Assembly (NCBI GenBank): GCA_964435165.1
Contig: CAYSXY010000015.1
Span: 1 to 39,763, forward strand
Origin: CAYSXY01 sp964435165
GTDB lineage: Bacteria; Pseudomonadota; Alphaproteobacteria; Rickettsiales; RI-342
Direction: 5' to 3'
Length of the DNA stretch: 39,763 nt
Part shown: in pieces, positions 8,302 to 16,039 of the stretch
How the letters are laid out: every line of letters begins with the position of its first letter
How positions within the stretch are numbered: the first letter of the stretch is position 1
The notes under the pieces: generated by a model
The model's input: the letters and a program-made list of their open reading frames with translations, nothing else
What the model was told of the DNA's origin: nothing
Database searches by the model: none
Program-made: the position numbers and the translations under genes

Positions 8302-8736
8302 ATGAGCGCTACGGCAACAAAATTAGATCCCAAATATAAGCCCACCGCCAAAGAAGAATATATGAACCCAACAATGCTTGCCTATTTTAAGCAAAAATTG
8401 CTTGATTGGCGCGCAGAGCTATTAAAAGAGTCGCAGGAAACGCTTGAGCATTTGAAAGAAGAAAACTGGCAGGAGCCGGATATAGCAGATCGCGCTTCTA
8501 TTGAGACGGAAACGGGTGTTGAATTGCGAACGCGCAATCGCTATCTCAAGTTAATTGACAAAATTGATTATGCGTTGCGTAAAATTGATTCCGGTGACTA
8601 TGGTTATTGCGAAGAGACTGGCGACCCTATCGGGGTAAAGCGACTCGAAGCGCGCCCGATTGCTACTCTTTCCATAGAGGCGCAAGAGCGTCATGAAAAG
8701 CTGGAAAAGCAGATGATAGATGAGGATGAGTCCTGA
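8302..8736 (+). CDS. dksA: RNA polymerase-binding transcription factor DksA (zinc-free type)
   Basis: DksA enters the RNA polymerase secondary channel and works with ppGpp to control rRNA and biosynthetic promoters. The 144-residue protein has the coiled coil (residues about 28-98), with tip residues D63 and A65 in ADRAS equivalent to E. coli D74 and A76. The C-terminal globular part keeps GYCEETGDPIG and RLEARPIATLSIEAQ. Of the four zinc cysteines only C103 remains; the others are T106, S124 and A127. Rhodobacter sphaeroides has a functional DksA that likewise lacks the full zinc site. AAGGAG precedes the ATG. It stands alone between fliX and a hairpin-rich tract. Confidence 0.93.
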   Translation: MSATATKLDPKYKPTAKEEYMNPTMLAYFKQKLLDWRAELLKESQETLEHLKEENWQEPDIADRASIETETGVELRTRNRYLKLIDKIDYALRKIDSGDYGYCEETGDPIGVKRLEARPIATLSIEAQERHEKLEKQMIDEDES

Positions 8737-8788
8737 TCATCAGACTGTTTGATATCTGAATCTACAATATATACCATCAAGTAAGCTT

Positions 8789-8808
8789 TCATGGGCCAGG
8801 GCCCATGA
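8789..8808 (+). terminator. GC-rich hairpin after dksA
   Basis: A perfect inverted repeat with 9-base arms, TCATGGGCC and GGCCCATGA, is separated by AG, 53 bp after the dksA stop. It is placed like a terminator, but no T-run follows (TGTTATAG). It may equally be the first of the series of hairpins that fills this gap. Confidence 0.35.
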
Positions 8809-9037
8809 TGTTATAGTCATTCCACTTCAAGATTCCCCATTGCTGCAAATAGCAGATTTTCTTGCGCTCCTCATGTCATGTAGATTTACAACACTCTCGA
8901 AGAGGAGTGTTGTGCCTATAGATGAGTTTCGCATCCCACTTGTGGATGCGAAAACTACAATCATTCCGGCGCTCATCAAACTCCTATTTTGGCTTGGCCG
9001 CCCTAACGGGTCGCTGGATGGGGAATTCTATAGTTTT

Positions 9038-9069
9038 CCCCACTAATTTCTGTACAGAAATTAGTGGGG
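9038..9069. repeat. perfect 32-base palindrome
   Basis: Arms CCCCACTAATTTCTGT and ACAGAAATTAGTGGGG are exact reverse complements with no spacer. It directly precedes the repeat copy at 9071-9168. A shorter perfect palindrome with unrelated arms (GTGCATTT, AAATGCAC, spacer TGT; 32593-32611) holds the same place before the second copy. TGT(A) is shared at both tips. Confidence 0.85.
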
Positions 9070-9070
9070 C

Positions 9071-9168
9071 GTTCAGACGCCACTGAGGCTTACGCGCCAA
9101 CTATGGCGCGGGCAGCAGTCGCGGCCTCATAGCCATTCAGATTGTATGAAAATTAATGTGAATGGCTA
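9071..9168 (+). repeat. structured intergenic repeat, copy 1
   Basis: This copy shares a core with 32616-32708: G(T/C)TCAGACG, CTTACGCGCC with a following GGCGCGG, GCAGTCGCG, and a terminal hairpin. Here the terminal arms are TAGCCATTCA (9130-9139) and TGAATGGCTA (9159-9168). The loop contains TATGAAAA, flanked by ATT/AAT that extend the stem. The internal ACGCGCC/GGCGCG pair forms a second stem. No open reading frame of note is inside. It may be a REP-like mobile repeat or a structured RNA. Confidence 0.75.
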
Positions 9169-9299
9169 TAAATTTGAACGACTATACATCTGCGCTGCAC
9201 TTCGCTGTGCCCAATAGCGCGTGGTTCTTTCCTGCGAAACGACTAGAGTAATTTCAGAAGATATGTTGCGCTGTGTCGTATCGACGTGCTTGCTGCGCG

Positions 9300-10115
9300 T
9301 CAATCACCGTCCTCATGAGGAAACATTGCTTGTTCCTGCGCCAACCATGTTTCATTGTAGACGCACACCGTATCTATGCCATAACGCAAGGTAAACCGAC
9401 CGCCTAATCGTTCAACAATAATGTAATTTTCTCGTTTGCGAAAATTAATGACTGATTCTCGGTCTTGTCGATTCACTTCGAAGATGGCCGGTAAATTGTG
9501 GAAGCTACGTGGAAATTCAAAATAGGTGAATTTTCCATCGTCGAAAATCCTAACCGGAGCAATCGATTGCGGCCCGGTGATGGTGTAATTGAAATTATAT
9601 TTTTCCGGTTGGTCTTCGACATTGGGCGGAAAGTTCTCATTTGCCGATGCTGCCCAGAAATCATCTTCACCCCGTTGCAGATCAGGATAGATAAATTGCA
9701 TGACAAAAATCAGTTCCGGGTCGTGCATGCTGGTGGTTTCATTTGCATATAACTCGAAATGATAAATACGCTCATCTGTGATGACCGTCATATTCGTATC
9801 GGCATCTTGCTCGATTGGTTTGATAAAGATGCGGTTTTCCTGAGGTGTAATCTGCCAGGCGATGGAATCACCAATTGAAATGGTGCGGATTGTCTCGCCT
9901 TCCTTAAATTCAATACTCGACTGAAAGCCATAATGTGCCACAAATTTATAGACGGCATTGGGACGATAGAACACAGTGCGAATACGACTATCCATGGCGA
10001 GGGACACAGGCTCGACAGCACGCGCATAAACCGGTGCATTGTCATGGATGATAAGCACGCAGATCAGTGCCACAATGCAGCTAATCCGGCTTAGCGATAT
10101 GTTACTCATGCCCAT
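9300..10115 (-). CDS. virB9: VirB9/TrbG-like type IV secretion outer-membrane complex protein
   Basis: VirB9 builds the periplasmic and outer-membrane ring of type IV secretion systems with VirB7 and VirB10. The protein (271 residues from the ATG at 10115) has an N-terminal hydrophobic signal sequence (residues about 9-32). The family core follows: DSRIRTVFY, then VAHYGFQSSIEF, ISIGDSIAWQI, RIFIKPIEQDADTNMTV and IYHFELYA (residues about 45-130). The C-terminal domain ends in GRFTLRYGIDTVCVYNE, as in VirB9 of Rickettsiales-type systems. It follows virB8 after 171 bp. No virB7, virB10, virB11 or virD4 is adjacent. The frame extends to a TTG at 10139; the SD evidence does not settle the start. 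Confidence 0.88.
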   Translation of the reverse strand: MGMSNISLSRISCIVALICVLIIHDNAPVYARAVEPVSLAMDSRIRTVFYRPNAVYKFVAHYGFQSSIEFKEGETIRTISIGDSIAWQITPQENRIFIKPIEQDADTNMTVITDERIYHFELYANETTSMHDPELIFVMQFIYPDLQRGEDDFWAASANENFPPNVEDQPEKYNFNYTITGPQSIAPVRIFDDGKFTYFEFPRSFHNLPAIFEVNRQDRESVINFRKRENYIIVERLGGRFTLRYGIDTVCVYNETWLAQEQAMFPHEDGD

Positions 10116-10286
10116 GCAATTACACCCCACTTCCTCCAATTGACTTCAGTCTTAAAAGACGACTCTTACCAATTCCTTACATTTCACCGTTCAATCGTCA
10201 TATGTATCATTTTTTGTCTTCGTATGTTGTTCGTCCACTTGGCCCCCACATTATCCAGGCAAATATCTTGATTATGTTGTCCCTGC

Positions 10287-11096
10287 TCAACGCTCATCAT
10301 TACCGGTTGTACGCTTTTTGGCAATGTCATAATCCGTGACCGTATATTTCATAATATCGACCTCCAGCGTTTCCTGGTCGACAATTAATGGGAGGTAATC
10401 AAATCGCAGTTCTGCTGTCCACACGCTGACCGATTCCAACTCGCCATCGGCTTCAATGGCACGGTAAGAGACGGTAGCACCATATGGAATGCGTTTGATT
10501 TCTTTGAGATAATCTATCTGCGGCTGCGTCAGTTCGGCATCGTCAAACAGCTCAAGCGCAGGATATTTCGGCTGTTCTTCTTCCGCAGGGTAATGAAATG
10601 TCACGGATAGAATGTCGATAAAGCGCTGTGTGTGCGATTCATAGAGGATAATCGGGCTTTCCGGGTTGGTCAGGCTTAAATGATTGCGATATTCACGCGT
10701 TATTTCAATGGTGCTCATGGCCTCGACCTTGCGGATATGAAATTCCAGCATATTCACGTCATATCCTTCTCGCCATCGCACATAATTGCGAGTGAGATAA
10801 TCTAGTAACAGCGTGTTCGTATCTTCATCGGGTTCGCCAAGGGCTTCAAGCGTCGCGATTTCTTCTTCGACATCGGAAACCGCCATAATATAAGGGATAT
10901 CGTCACTGATGGGCATCAGTGTCACAAACGAACTCACAGATAAAAAGGTGGTGGCCCCAACCACGCAGGAAATAAGAACACAATAAGCTTTTTCAATGGT
11001 AGGTGCTTGATATTGACTATGAAACCAGCGTCGTGCCTCTGTAAAATAGGCGCCGCTATCAATATCTTGATGAATTTTACCGTAATCGTCTGACAT
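10287..11096 (-). CDS. virB8: VirB8-like type IV secretion inner-membrane protein
   Basis: VirB8 is an inner-membrane assembly factor with a periplasmic NTF2-like domain. The protein (269 residues from the ATG at 11096) starts with a cytoplasmic segment containing YFTEARRWFHSQY (residues 17-29). One transmembrane helix lies at about 38-60, followed by LMPISDDIPYIMAV and the periplasmic domain with NYVRWREGYD and LSLTNPESPIILYE. This layout is characteristic of VirB8 from Rickettsiales and relatives. A TTG at 11105 could add three residues, but GGA upstream of the ATG favours 11096. It is paired with virB9 and appears separate from any main secretion cluster. Confidence 0.87.
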   Translation of the reverse strand: MSDDYGKIHQDIDSGAYFTEARRWFHSQYQAPTIEKAYCVLISCVVGATTFLSVSSFVTLMPISDDIPYIMAVSDVEEEIATLEALGEPDEDTNTLLLDYLTRNYVRWREGYDVNMLEFHIRKVEAMSTIEITREYRNHLSLTNPESPIILYESHTQRFIDILSVTFHYPAEEEQPKYPALELFDDAELTQPQIDYLKEIKRIPYGATVSYRAIEADGELESVSVWTAELRFDYLPLIVDQETLEVDIMKYTVTDYDIAKKRTTGNDER

Positions 11097-11158
11097 GACA
11101 TCCAAGCATGTGATTTGTGTTTATCGTTAAGGCGGATTCATAAAGAATCGGTAAAATA

Positions 11159-11956
11159 TCAACGAACAATCATACCGTCATAGGCTGGTTCCACATGCTC
11201 CGGCAGTTCCTTTCGCAGCGAGTCATATTCCAGATCATGCGCCATGTGAATCAAGATGGCATGTTTAGGCCGCACTTTCTCTATCCATGATAATGTCATT
11301 TCCAAATGTGCATGTGTCGGGGCCGGGCTTCGGCGCAAACAATCCACCACCCATATATCGATATTGTATAGCAGTTCGATTGACCTTTCCGGCAGATGAT
11401 TAGCATCGGTAGTGTAGGCAATATGTCCAACTTTGAATCCGAGCGTGCGGCTTTGTCCGTGCCATTGTTCAAAAGGCTGTACTTTCATTCCTGCGGTGTG
11501 AAAAGGCTGCCAGTGTTCACAATCAATCTCTGTTGCCTCCAATGCCGGGCGAAACCAGCCATACTGCGTAATGGGAGGCTCGAACGCATAACCAAAGCGT
11601 GCTCGTAGCTCAGCCAGTGTTTCGGCATCTGCATAGGCTGGTAACACGGCATTGGCATGATAGTTAAACGAGCGCAATTCATCGATACCATGCGTATGAT
11701 CGGCATGGGCATGGGTGTAGGCAATGGCATCAATGTTGCTGATATTTTCGCGCAGCGCCTGCTGACGCAGATCAGGCCCGCTGTCAATGAGTAGCCTTTT
11801 GCCGTTTTGTTCAAAAATGACTGAGGTGCGGGTGCGATTGTTTTTTGAATTATCGGACGTACAGGTTGGGCATCGGCAGCCAATCAGCGGCACTCCAGCG
11901 GATGCACCGCAGCCCAGAACGCGCAACTGTAACCCCGGTGATTGCTCGATTGACAT
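11159..11956 (-). CDS. PhnP-like metallo-beta-lactamase fold hydrolase
   Basis: The 265-residue protein belongs to the MBL-fold phosphodiesterase group that includes PhnP. It begins with LRVLGCGASAGVP and a cysteine pair, CRCPTC (residues about 28-33), then has the di-metal motif THAHADHTHG near residues 79-88 and further histidines near residues 221-237 (HAHLEM, ILIHMAHD). The natural substrate is unknown; PhnP acts on cyclic ribose phosphates. The position directly after tatD and metG is conserved in Alphaproteobacteria, where the gene is usually annotated only as an MBL hydrolase. The ATG abuts the tatD stop (TAG at 11957-11959) with no gap. Confidence 0.88.
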   Translation of the reverse strand: MSIEQSPGLQLRVLGCGASAGVPLIGCRCPTCTSDNSKNNRTRTSVIFEQNGKRLLIDSGPDLRQQALRENISNIDAIAYTHAHADHTHGIDELRSFNYHANAVLPAYADAETLAELRARFGYAFEPPITQYGWFRPALEATEIDCEHWQPFHTAGMKVQPFEQWHGQSRTLGFKVGHIAYTTDANHLPERSIELLYNIDIWVVDCLRRSPAPTHAHLEMTLSWIEKVRPKHAILIHMAHDLEYDSLRKELPEHVEPAYDGMIVR

Positions 11957-12772
11957 CTAGATGATTGCTCGGTTGCGCTCAGCTTTTGTGAATAGCCGGA
12001 AGAAATTATCGGTGGTTACCTGCATGACTTGATTCAATGGAACCTGTTTGATTTCCGCTACTTTTTCAGCCGTGTGGCGGGTAAAAGCAGGTTCATTACG
12101 CTTACCCCGATGCGGCGCCGGCGCTAAATAGGGCGCGTCGGTTTCAACCAAAAGCGATTCCAGTGGCAGGTCCGCAACAGCGGCCTGAAGCGCTGTTGCA
12201 TTTTTGAATGTCACAATGCCGGGAATGGAAATGTAAATCCCCATGGCAATGCATTCTTCCGCCAGCCATTGGCTGGAGCTGAAGCAATGGATGAGTGCCG
12301 GAAAATCCGCTTCCTGTTTCGCCTCTTTGAGCATGGCAACCGTGTCTTCATCAGCGTTGCGCGTGTGAATGATGACAGGTAATCCAGTACGTTGTGCCAC
12401 TCGCAAGTGACGACGAAAACTTTCCTGCTGACGGTCACGCGGTGCATGCTCATAATAATAATCCAGGCCTGTCTCGCCAATGCCGATGACTTGCTCGCGC
12501 CTGCACAATACTTCCAATATCGGCTCTTCTACCATCGGGTGGTCAGCGACATTGTTGGGATGGACACCCGCGGAGCAGTATATTTGTGGATAAGACTGGG
12601 CAATGGCATAAATCGCATCAAATTCATCCAGATGCGTACAAATCGTTTGCATCATGCCAATATTATGTTGCCGGGCATTGGTCAGCACATCATCCAGATC
12701 CTCTTCAAAATCCGGAAAGTTCAGGTGACAATGGCTATCAACCAAAAAAGGACCAGTTGTGCTGTCTGTCAT
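11957..12772 (-). CDS. tatD: TatD family metal-dependent deoxyribonuclease
   Basis: TatD-type proteins are cytoplasmic metal-dependent nucleases with a TIM-barrel amidohydrolase fold. The 271-residue protein shows the full ligand set: HxH in DSHCHLNF (residues 12-19), the glutamate in GIGETGLDYYYEH (about 97-109), IIHTRN (about 134-139), the histidine in ALIHCFSSS and the aspartate in ETDAPYLAP. Despite the name it is not needed for Tat export. Its ATG overlaps the metG stop as ATGA and its stop abuts the MBL gene, so it sits mid-operon. Confidence 0.93.
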   Translation of the reverse strand: MTDSTTGPFLVDSHCHLNFPDFEEDLDDVLTNARQHNIGMMQTICTHLDEFDAIYAIAQSYPQIYCSAGVHPNNVADHPMVEEPILEVLCRREQVIGIGETGLDYYYEHAPRDRQQESFRRHLRVAQRTGLPVIIHTRNADEDTVAMLKEAKQEADFPALIHCFSSSQWLAEECIAMGIYISIPGIVTFKNATALQAAVADLPLESLLVETDAPYLAPAPHRGKRNEPAFTRHTAEKVAEIKQVPLNQVMQVTTDNFFRLFTKAERNRAII

Positions 12773-14319
12773 GCCGCTTTCTCTGTGCTGTCTTCCAGAC
12801 GCGGAAAGACCGGTGCGGGGTTGTCTAGTGGCTGAGCGGGTATCAGGCGTTTGCTAACACTATCCGAGGTGAGTGTGCGGTCAGACTCCGGTACGGTCAA
12901 TTGATTCAGCATGTTGGCGGCGGCGGTCGGCATAAAGGGCTGGAGTAATAGAGCGGGCACGCGAATGGACTCCAAAAGAACATAGAGGACGGTTGCCATT
13001 CGCTGTGGGTCCGATTTTTTCAGTGCCCATGGGGCTTCAGCATCGATATATTCGTTGGCGCGGCCTGTCGCAGCCGTAATTGCCTCTAATGCTTCGTGAA
13101 ATTTAAATCCTTCCATCGCCTGACTGTAGGTCTCGAGCAGCACTTGTCCTTGTTCCAGTAGTGCTTTATCTGCCGCACTATACGCGTTTGGTGTCGGAAT
13201 TTGTGCCTGACAATGTTTGAATGCCATGCTGAGCGTTCGTTGAAGCAAATTACCAATATTGTTCGATAGGTCGCTGTTTATTCTTAGCTTTGCTGATTCA
13301 TGTGAGAAATTTCCGTCATTACCAAAGGGGACTTCGCGCATCAGGAAATAGCGTGCCTGTTCCAATCCATATCGGTCAATCAATTCCTGTGCTGGAATGG
13401 CGTTGCCAAGCGATTTAGAGATTTTTTCACCTTCAATAGTCCACCAGCCATGTGCGACCACCTGTTTGGGTGGCTCCAGCCCGGCTGCCATCAAAAAAGC
13501 CGGCCAGAACACGGCATGAAAGCGCAGAATATCTTTACCCACCATATGCACATCGGCAGGCCAGTAGGTGCGATATGCGTCTGTTTGCTCATCGGGAAAG
13601 CCGAGAGCAGAGAGATAATTCGTGAGCGCATCAAGCCAGACATACATCACATGCGCGTCATCACCCGGCACAGGCACGCCCCATGAAAAGCTGGTGCGTG
13701 AAATTGATAAATCCTCCAGCCCCCCTTCCACAAAACGTTTCACCTCATTAAAGCGAGTGTTGGGATAGACAAATTCCGGATTGGCCTCATAAAAGGCTAA
13801 GAGCTTATCCTGCCATTGTGAGAGTTTGAAAAAATAACTGGGTTCCTCGACCCATTCGACCGCGGCTCCTGTCGGTGCCAGTTTTTCGCCATTGTTGCCA
13901 GTGATCAATTCACTTTCCGTGTAATATGCTTCATCACGGACGGAATACCAGCCGGCATAGGCTCCTAAATAGATATGGTCATTGGCGTTTAAGCGCTGCC
14001 ACACTGCCTGTGCAGACTTCTTGTGGCGTGCTTCCGTTGTGCGAATGAAATCGTCATTACTAAAGGCCATCAAAGCCGTTAGTTCGCGGAAGCGTGTTGA
14101 GACTTCATCGACGAAATCCTGCGGTGCCAGACCTTTGGCAGCGGCGGAGCTTTCCACCTTTTGTCCATGCTCATCCGTGCCGGTCAGGAACATGACCTGA
14201 TCCCCTTTGAGGCGGCGATAGCGTGCCAGCACGTCGCAAGCAAGTGTCGTGTACGCATGGCCGATATGCGGCACATCATTCACATAATAAATGGGGGTCG
14301 TGATATAGAAATGTGTCAT
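12769..14319 (-). CDS. metG: methionyl-tRNA synthetase
   Basis: MetG charges tRNA-Met. From the ATG at 14319 it has 516 residues, starting MTHFYITTPIYYVNDVPHIGHAY with the class I HIGH motif (residues 17-20). The second signature, GEKISKSLGNAI, is a KISKS variant of KMSKS. There is no zinc knuckle and no C-terminal EMAP-like tRNA-binding domain, the usual short form in Alphaproteobacteria. The frame is open back to 14358, but the ATG at 14319 forms an ATGA overlap with the holB stop, matching the other junctions of this operon, so the upstream 13 residues are excluded. Confidence 0.96.
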   Translation of the reverse strand: MTHFYITTPIYYVNDVPHIGHAYTTLACDVLARYRRLKGDQVMFLTGTDEHGQKVESSAAAKGLAPQDFVDEVSTRFRELTALMAFSNDDFIRTTEARHKKSAQAVWQRLNANDHIYLGAYAGWYSVRDEAYYTESELITGNNGEKLAPTGAAVEWVEEPSYFFKLSQWQDKLLAFYEANPEFVYPNTRFNEVKRFVEGGLEDLSISRTSFSWGVPVPGDDAHVMYVWLDALTNYLSALGFPDEQTDAYRTYWPADVHMVGKDILRFHAVFWPAFLMAAGLEPPKQVVAHGWWTIEGEKISKSLGNAIPAQELIDRYGLEQARYFLMREVPFGNDGNFSHESAKLRINSDLSNNIGNLLQRTLSMAFKHCQAQIPTPNAYSAADKALLEQGQVLLETYSQAMEGFKFHEALEAITAATGRANEYIDAEAPWALKKSDPQRMATVLYVLLESIRVPALLLQPFMPTAAANMLNQLTVPESDRTLTSDSVSKRLIPAQPLDNPAPVFPRLEDSTEKAA

Positions 14320-15401
14320 GCGGCCTGTACTTTCATTGCTCCTGCCATCCTGCTGCATAAGCTCACCAGTAACTGGCGCCGGTCAAGATTGAAAATGGCA
14401 TCCTGTTCAAACTGGCTATGCATTTCATCCCATAGCTCAAGCCAGAAATCAAGCGGCTGTGCTGTTGTCAGGCGATGCACTATCTGTGATTCCAGTTCAT
14501 GGAGTGGTGTAGCGCTGCCCGTACTTGCGGTCAGGATGATTTGATGGAGCAATCGTTGGAATAAACGTTGCAGCACTGACCAGGCGGTTGGGTTTTGCTT
14601 TGACGTTGCGGTGTCGCCCAATGCGAGTATGGCGCGATAATCGAGGGCTGGGTATTGCTCGAAGAGCCGCAATAATTGCTCATAAAGGGCTTGCCCGTCG
14701 ACTTCATGGAGTTGTATCGCCAGCCCCGGACTGCCGCTTGAAAGATGGAAGAGAGCCGAATGTACATTATCCGGAATTTCCAGCAATGCCTGAGAAAGAA
14801 TGCGATGAAATGCCTGTTCTTCCAGTGGTTTGACGGCTAACACGCGACAGCGTGAGCGAATGGTCGGCAATAGCCGTCCAGGTGCATGACTGATCAGAAA
14901 GATCAGAGCCTGCGGCGGTGGTTCTTCCAGCAATTTCAACAAGGCGTTGGCTGCATTGACATTCATCGTCTCAGCCGGGTCAATGATGATAATACGCCAG
15001 CCGCTTTCTGCCGCAGTTAGCCGAATAAACTGGTGAAGGCTGCGTATCTGGTCGACCGTAATCGCCGATCCCTTACTTTCCGGTTCAATCACCCTTAGGT
15101 CGGCATGTGCTGATTCGGCGATACGCCGGGCTACAGGAGCATCGGCAGGTATAGGGGCCGGCAAGGCGGCATCACTCGGTTGCTGGCTAAGCAATCGTCG
15201 CGCCATATGGTAGATAAGCGTCGCCTTGCCAATACCTTCCGGCCCGGTGATGAGCCAGCCATGCGCCGGGCGTTGTGATTGGAACGCTGATTCCAAATGC
15301 TGAACAGCATCTTGATGGCCGATCAACTGCTCATGCCGCCGAGGATCATGTAGACCAATAGGTGAGGCAATTTGCTCTGTTTTTTTACGGCGGCTCGTCA
15401 T
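14316..15401 (-). CDS. holB: DNA polymerase III delta-prime subunit
   Basis: This is the delta-prime subunit of the clamp loader. The 361-residue AAA+ protein has a P-loop (ITGPEGIGKATL near residues 51-62), an arginine-rich segment, NAANALLKLLEEPP near residues 154-167 (the sensor region typical of HolB) and FLISHAPGRLLPTIRSRC near residues 172-189, where the SRC motif is conserved in clamp loaders. Zinc-module cysteines are lacking, as in many alphaproteobacterial delta-prime subunits. It sits between tmk and metG with ATGA overlaps on both sides, a widely conserved arrangement. Confidence 0.93.
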   Translation of the reverse strand: MTSRRKKTEQIASPIGLHDPRRHEQLIGHQDAVQHLESAFQSQRPAHGWLITGPEGIGKATLIYHMARRLLSQQPSDAALPAPIPADAPVARRIAESAHADLRVIEPESKGSAITVDQIRSLHQFIRLTAAESGWRIIIIDPAETMNVNAANALLKLLEEPPPQALIFLISHAPGRLLPTIRSRCRVLAVKPLEEQAFHRILSQALLEIPDNVHSALFHLSSGSPGLAIQLHEVDGQALYEQLLRLFEQYPALDYRAILALGDTATSKQNPTAWSVLQRLFQRLLHQIILTASTGSATPLHELESQIVHRLTTAQPLDFWLELWDEMHSQFEQDAIFNLDRRQLLVSLCSRMAGAMKVQAA

Positions 15402-16033
15402 GCGAAAAAGCGCTCCTCAACTGCCTGGCTGAGTCGTTCATATACCTCTTCTTCGGTGCCATTGGCCGGAATAAGCTGGCAGCGCTGAGCATAGCGCGCG
15501 GCAATATCATGAAATCCGCTGTGCAGTCGTTGATGAAACGTCATATGTGCGTCTTCAAAACGATCCGTTGTGCCACCCGTCACCGCCCTGGCGCGTCGGA
15601 GTCCTTCTCTGACGTCTAAATCAAGAATCAGGGTTAAATCAGGCTGAAATGCGCCCATCACTTGCCGATAAAGCCGCTCCGGTAGCATGTATCCCAGGCC
15701 ATCGCCATATCCCTGATAGGCCGTTGTTGAATCCTGATAGCGATCGCAAATGACCCAGTAACCATCATCCAGGGCCGGTTTGATTTTTGTGGCTGTATGA
15801 TGACGGCGTGCGGCTAAAAAAAGGAGTAATTCGCTGGTTTCTCCCAGTGTATATTCCGGATGATGCAAAATGACATTACGCAGTGCCTCCGCCGCATCCG
15901 TGCCGCCAGGTTCACGGGTGATAATGCAATCCAGCCCTTTTTGTCCCAGGAAAGTCGCCAGGCGTTGGCACTGAGTCGTTTTGCCGGCTCCTTCGCCTCC
16001 CTCCAGCGTAATAAAACGTCCGCGCGTCGTCAT
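15398..16033 (-). CDS. tmk: thymidylate kinase
   Basis: Tmk phosphorylates dTMP to dTDP for DNA synthesis. The protein (211 residues from the ATG at 16033) has the P-loop FITLEGGEGAGKTTQ near residues 6-20, the TREPGGT motif near residues 38-44, the DRYQDSTTAYQGYGDGL motif near residues 97-113 and the DLDVREGLRRA lid region. The arginine in the lid puts it with the E. coli-like type. A TTG at 16039 could add two residues. Its start lies 6 bp after the dacC stop and its stop overlaps holB as ATGA. Confidence 0.95.
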   Translation of the reverse strand: MTTRGRFITLEGGEGAGKTTQCQRLATFLGQKGLDCIITREPGGTDAAEALRNVILHHPEYTLGETSELLLFLAARRHHTATKIKPALDDGYWVICDRYQDSTTAYQGYGDGLGYMLPERLYRQVMGAFQPDLTLILDLDVREGLRRARAVTGGTTDRFEDAHMTFHQRLHSGFHDIAARYAQRCQLIPANGTEEEVYERLSQAVEERFFA

Positions 16034-16039
16034 TTGCAA

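Larger units (their letters stand above)
8737..9299. other. gene-free hairpin-rich tract between dksA and virB9
   Basis: This tract of about 560 bp has no convincing gene. It contains, in order, perfect inverted repeats at 8789-8808, 8888-8913 (arms ACAACACTC/GAGTGTTGT) and 8927-8953 (arms TTTCGCATCC/GGATGCGAAA), a GGGGAA...TTCCCC pair at 9020-9041, a 32-base perfect palindrome at 9038-9069, and the repeat copy at 9071-9168. The last 130 bp (9169-9299) contain shorter GC-rich repeats such as GCGCTGCACTTCGCTGTGC. The density of stem-loops far exceeds that of other gaps in the window. Confidence 0.7.

Noticed and set aside
8840..9046. 68-residue open frame between dksA and virB9
   Set aside because: It runs across two hairpins, has no SD and no recognisable motif; the frame looks fortuitous.
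14320..14358. Longer N-terminus for metG
   Set aside because: The added 13 residues are unlike MetG, and the ATG at 14319 makes an ATGA overlap with holB.
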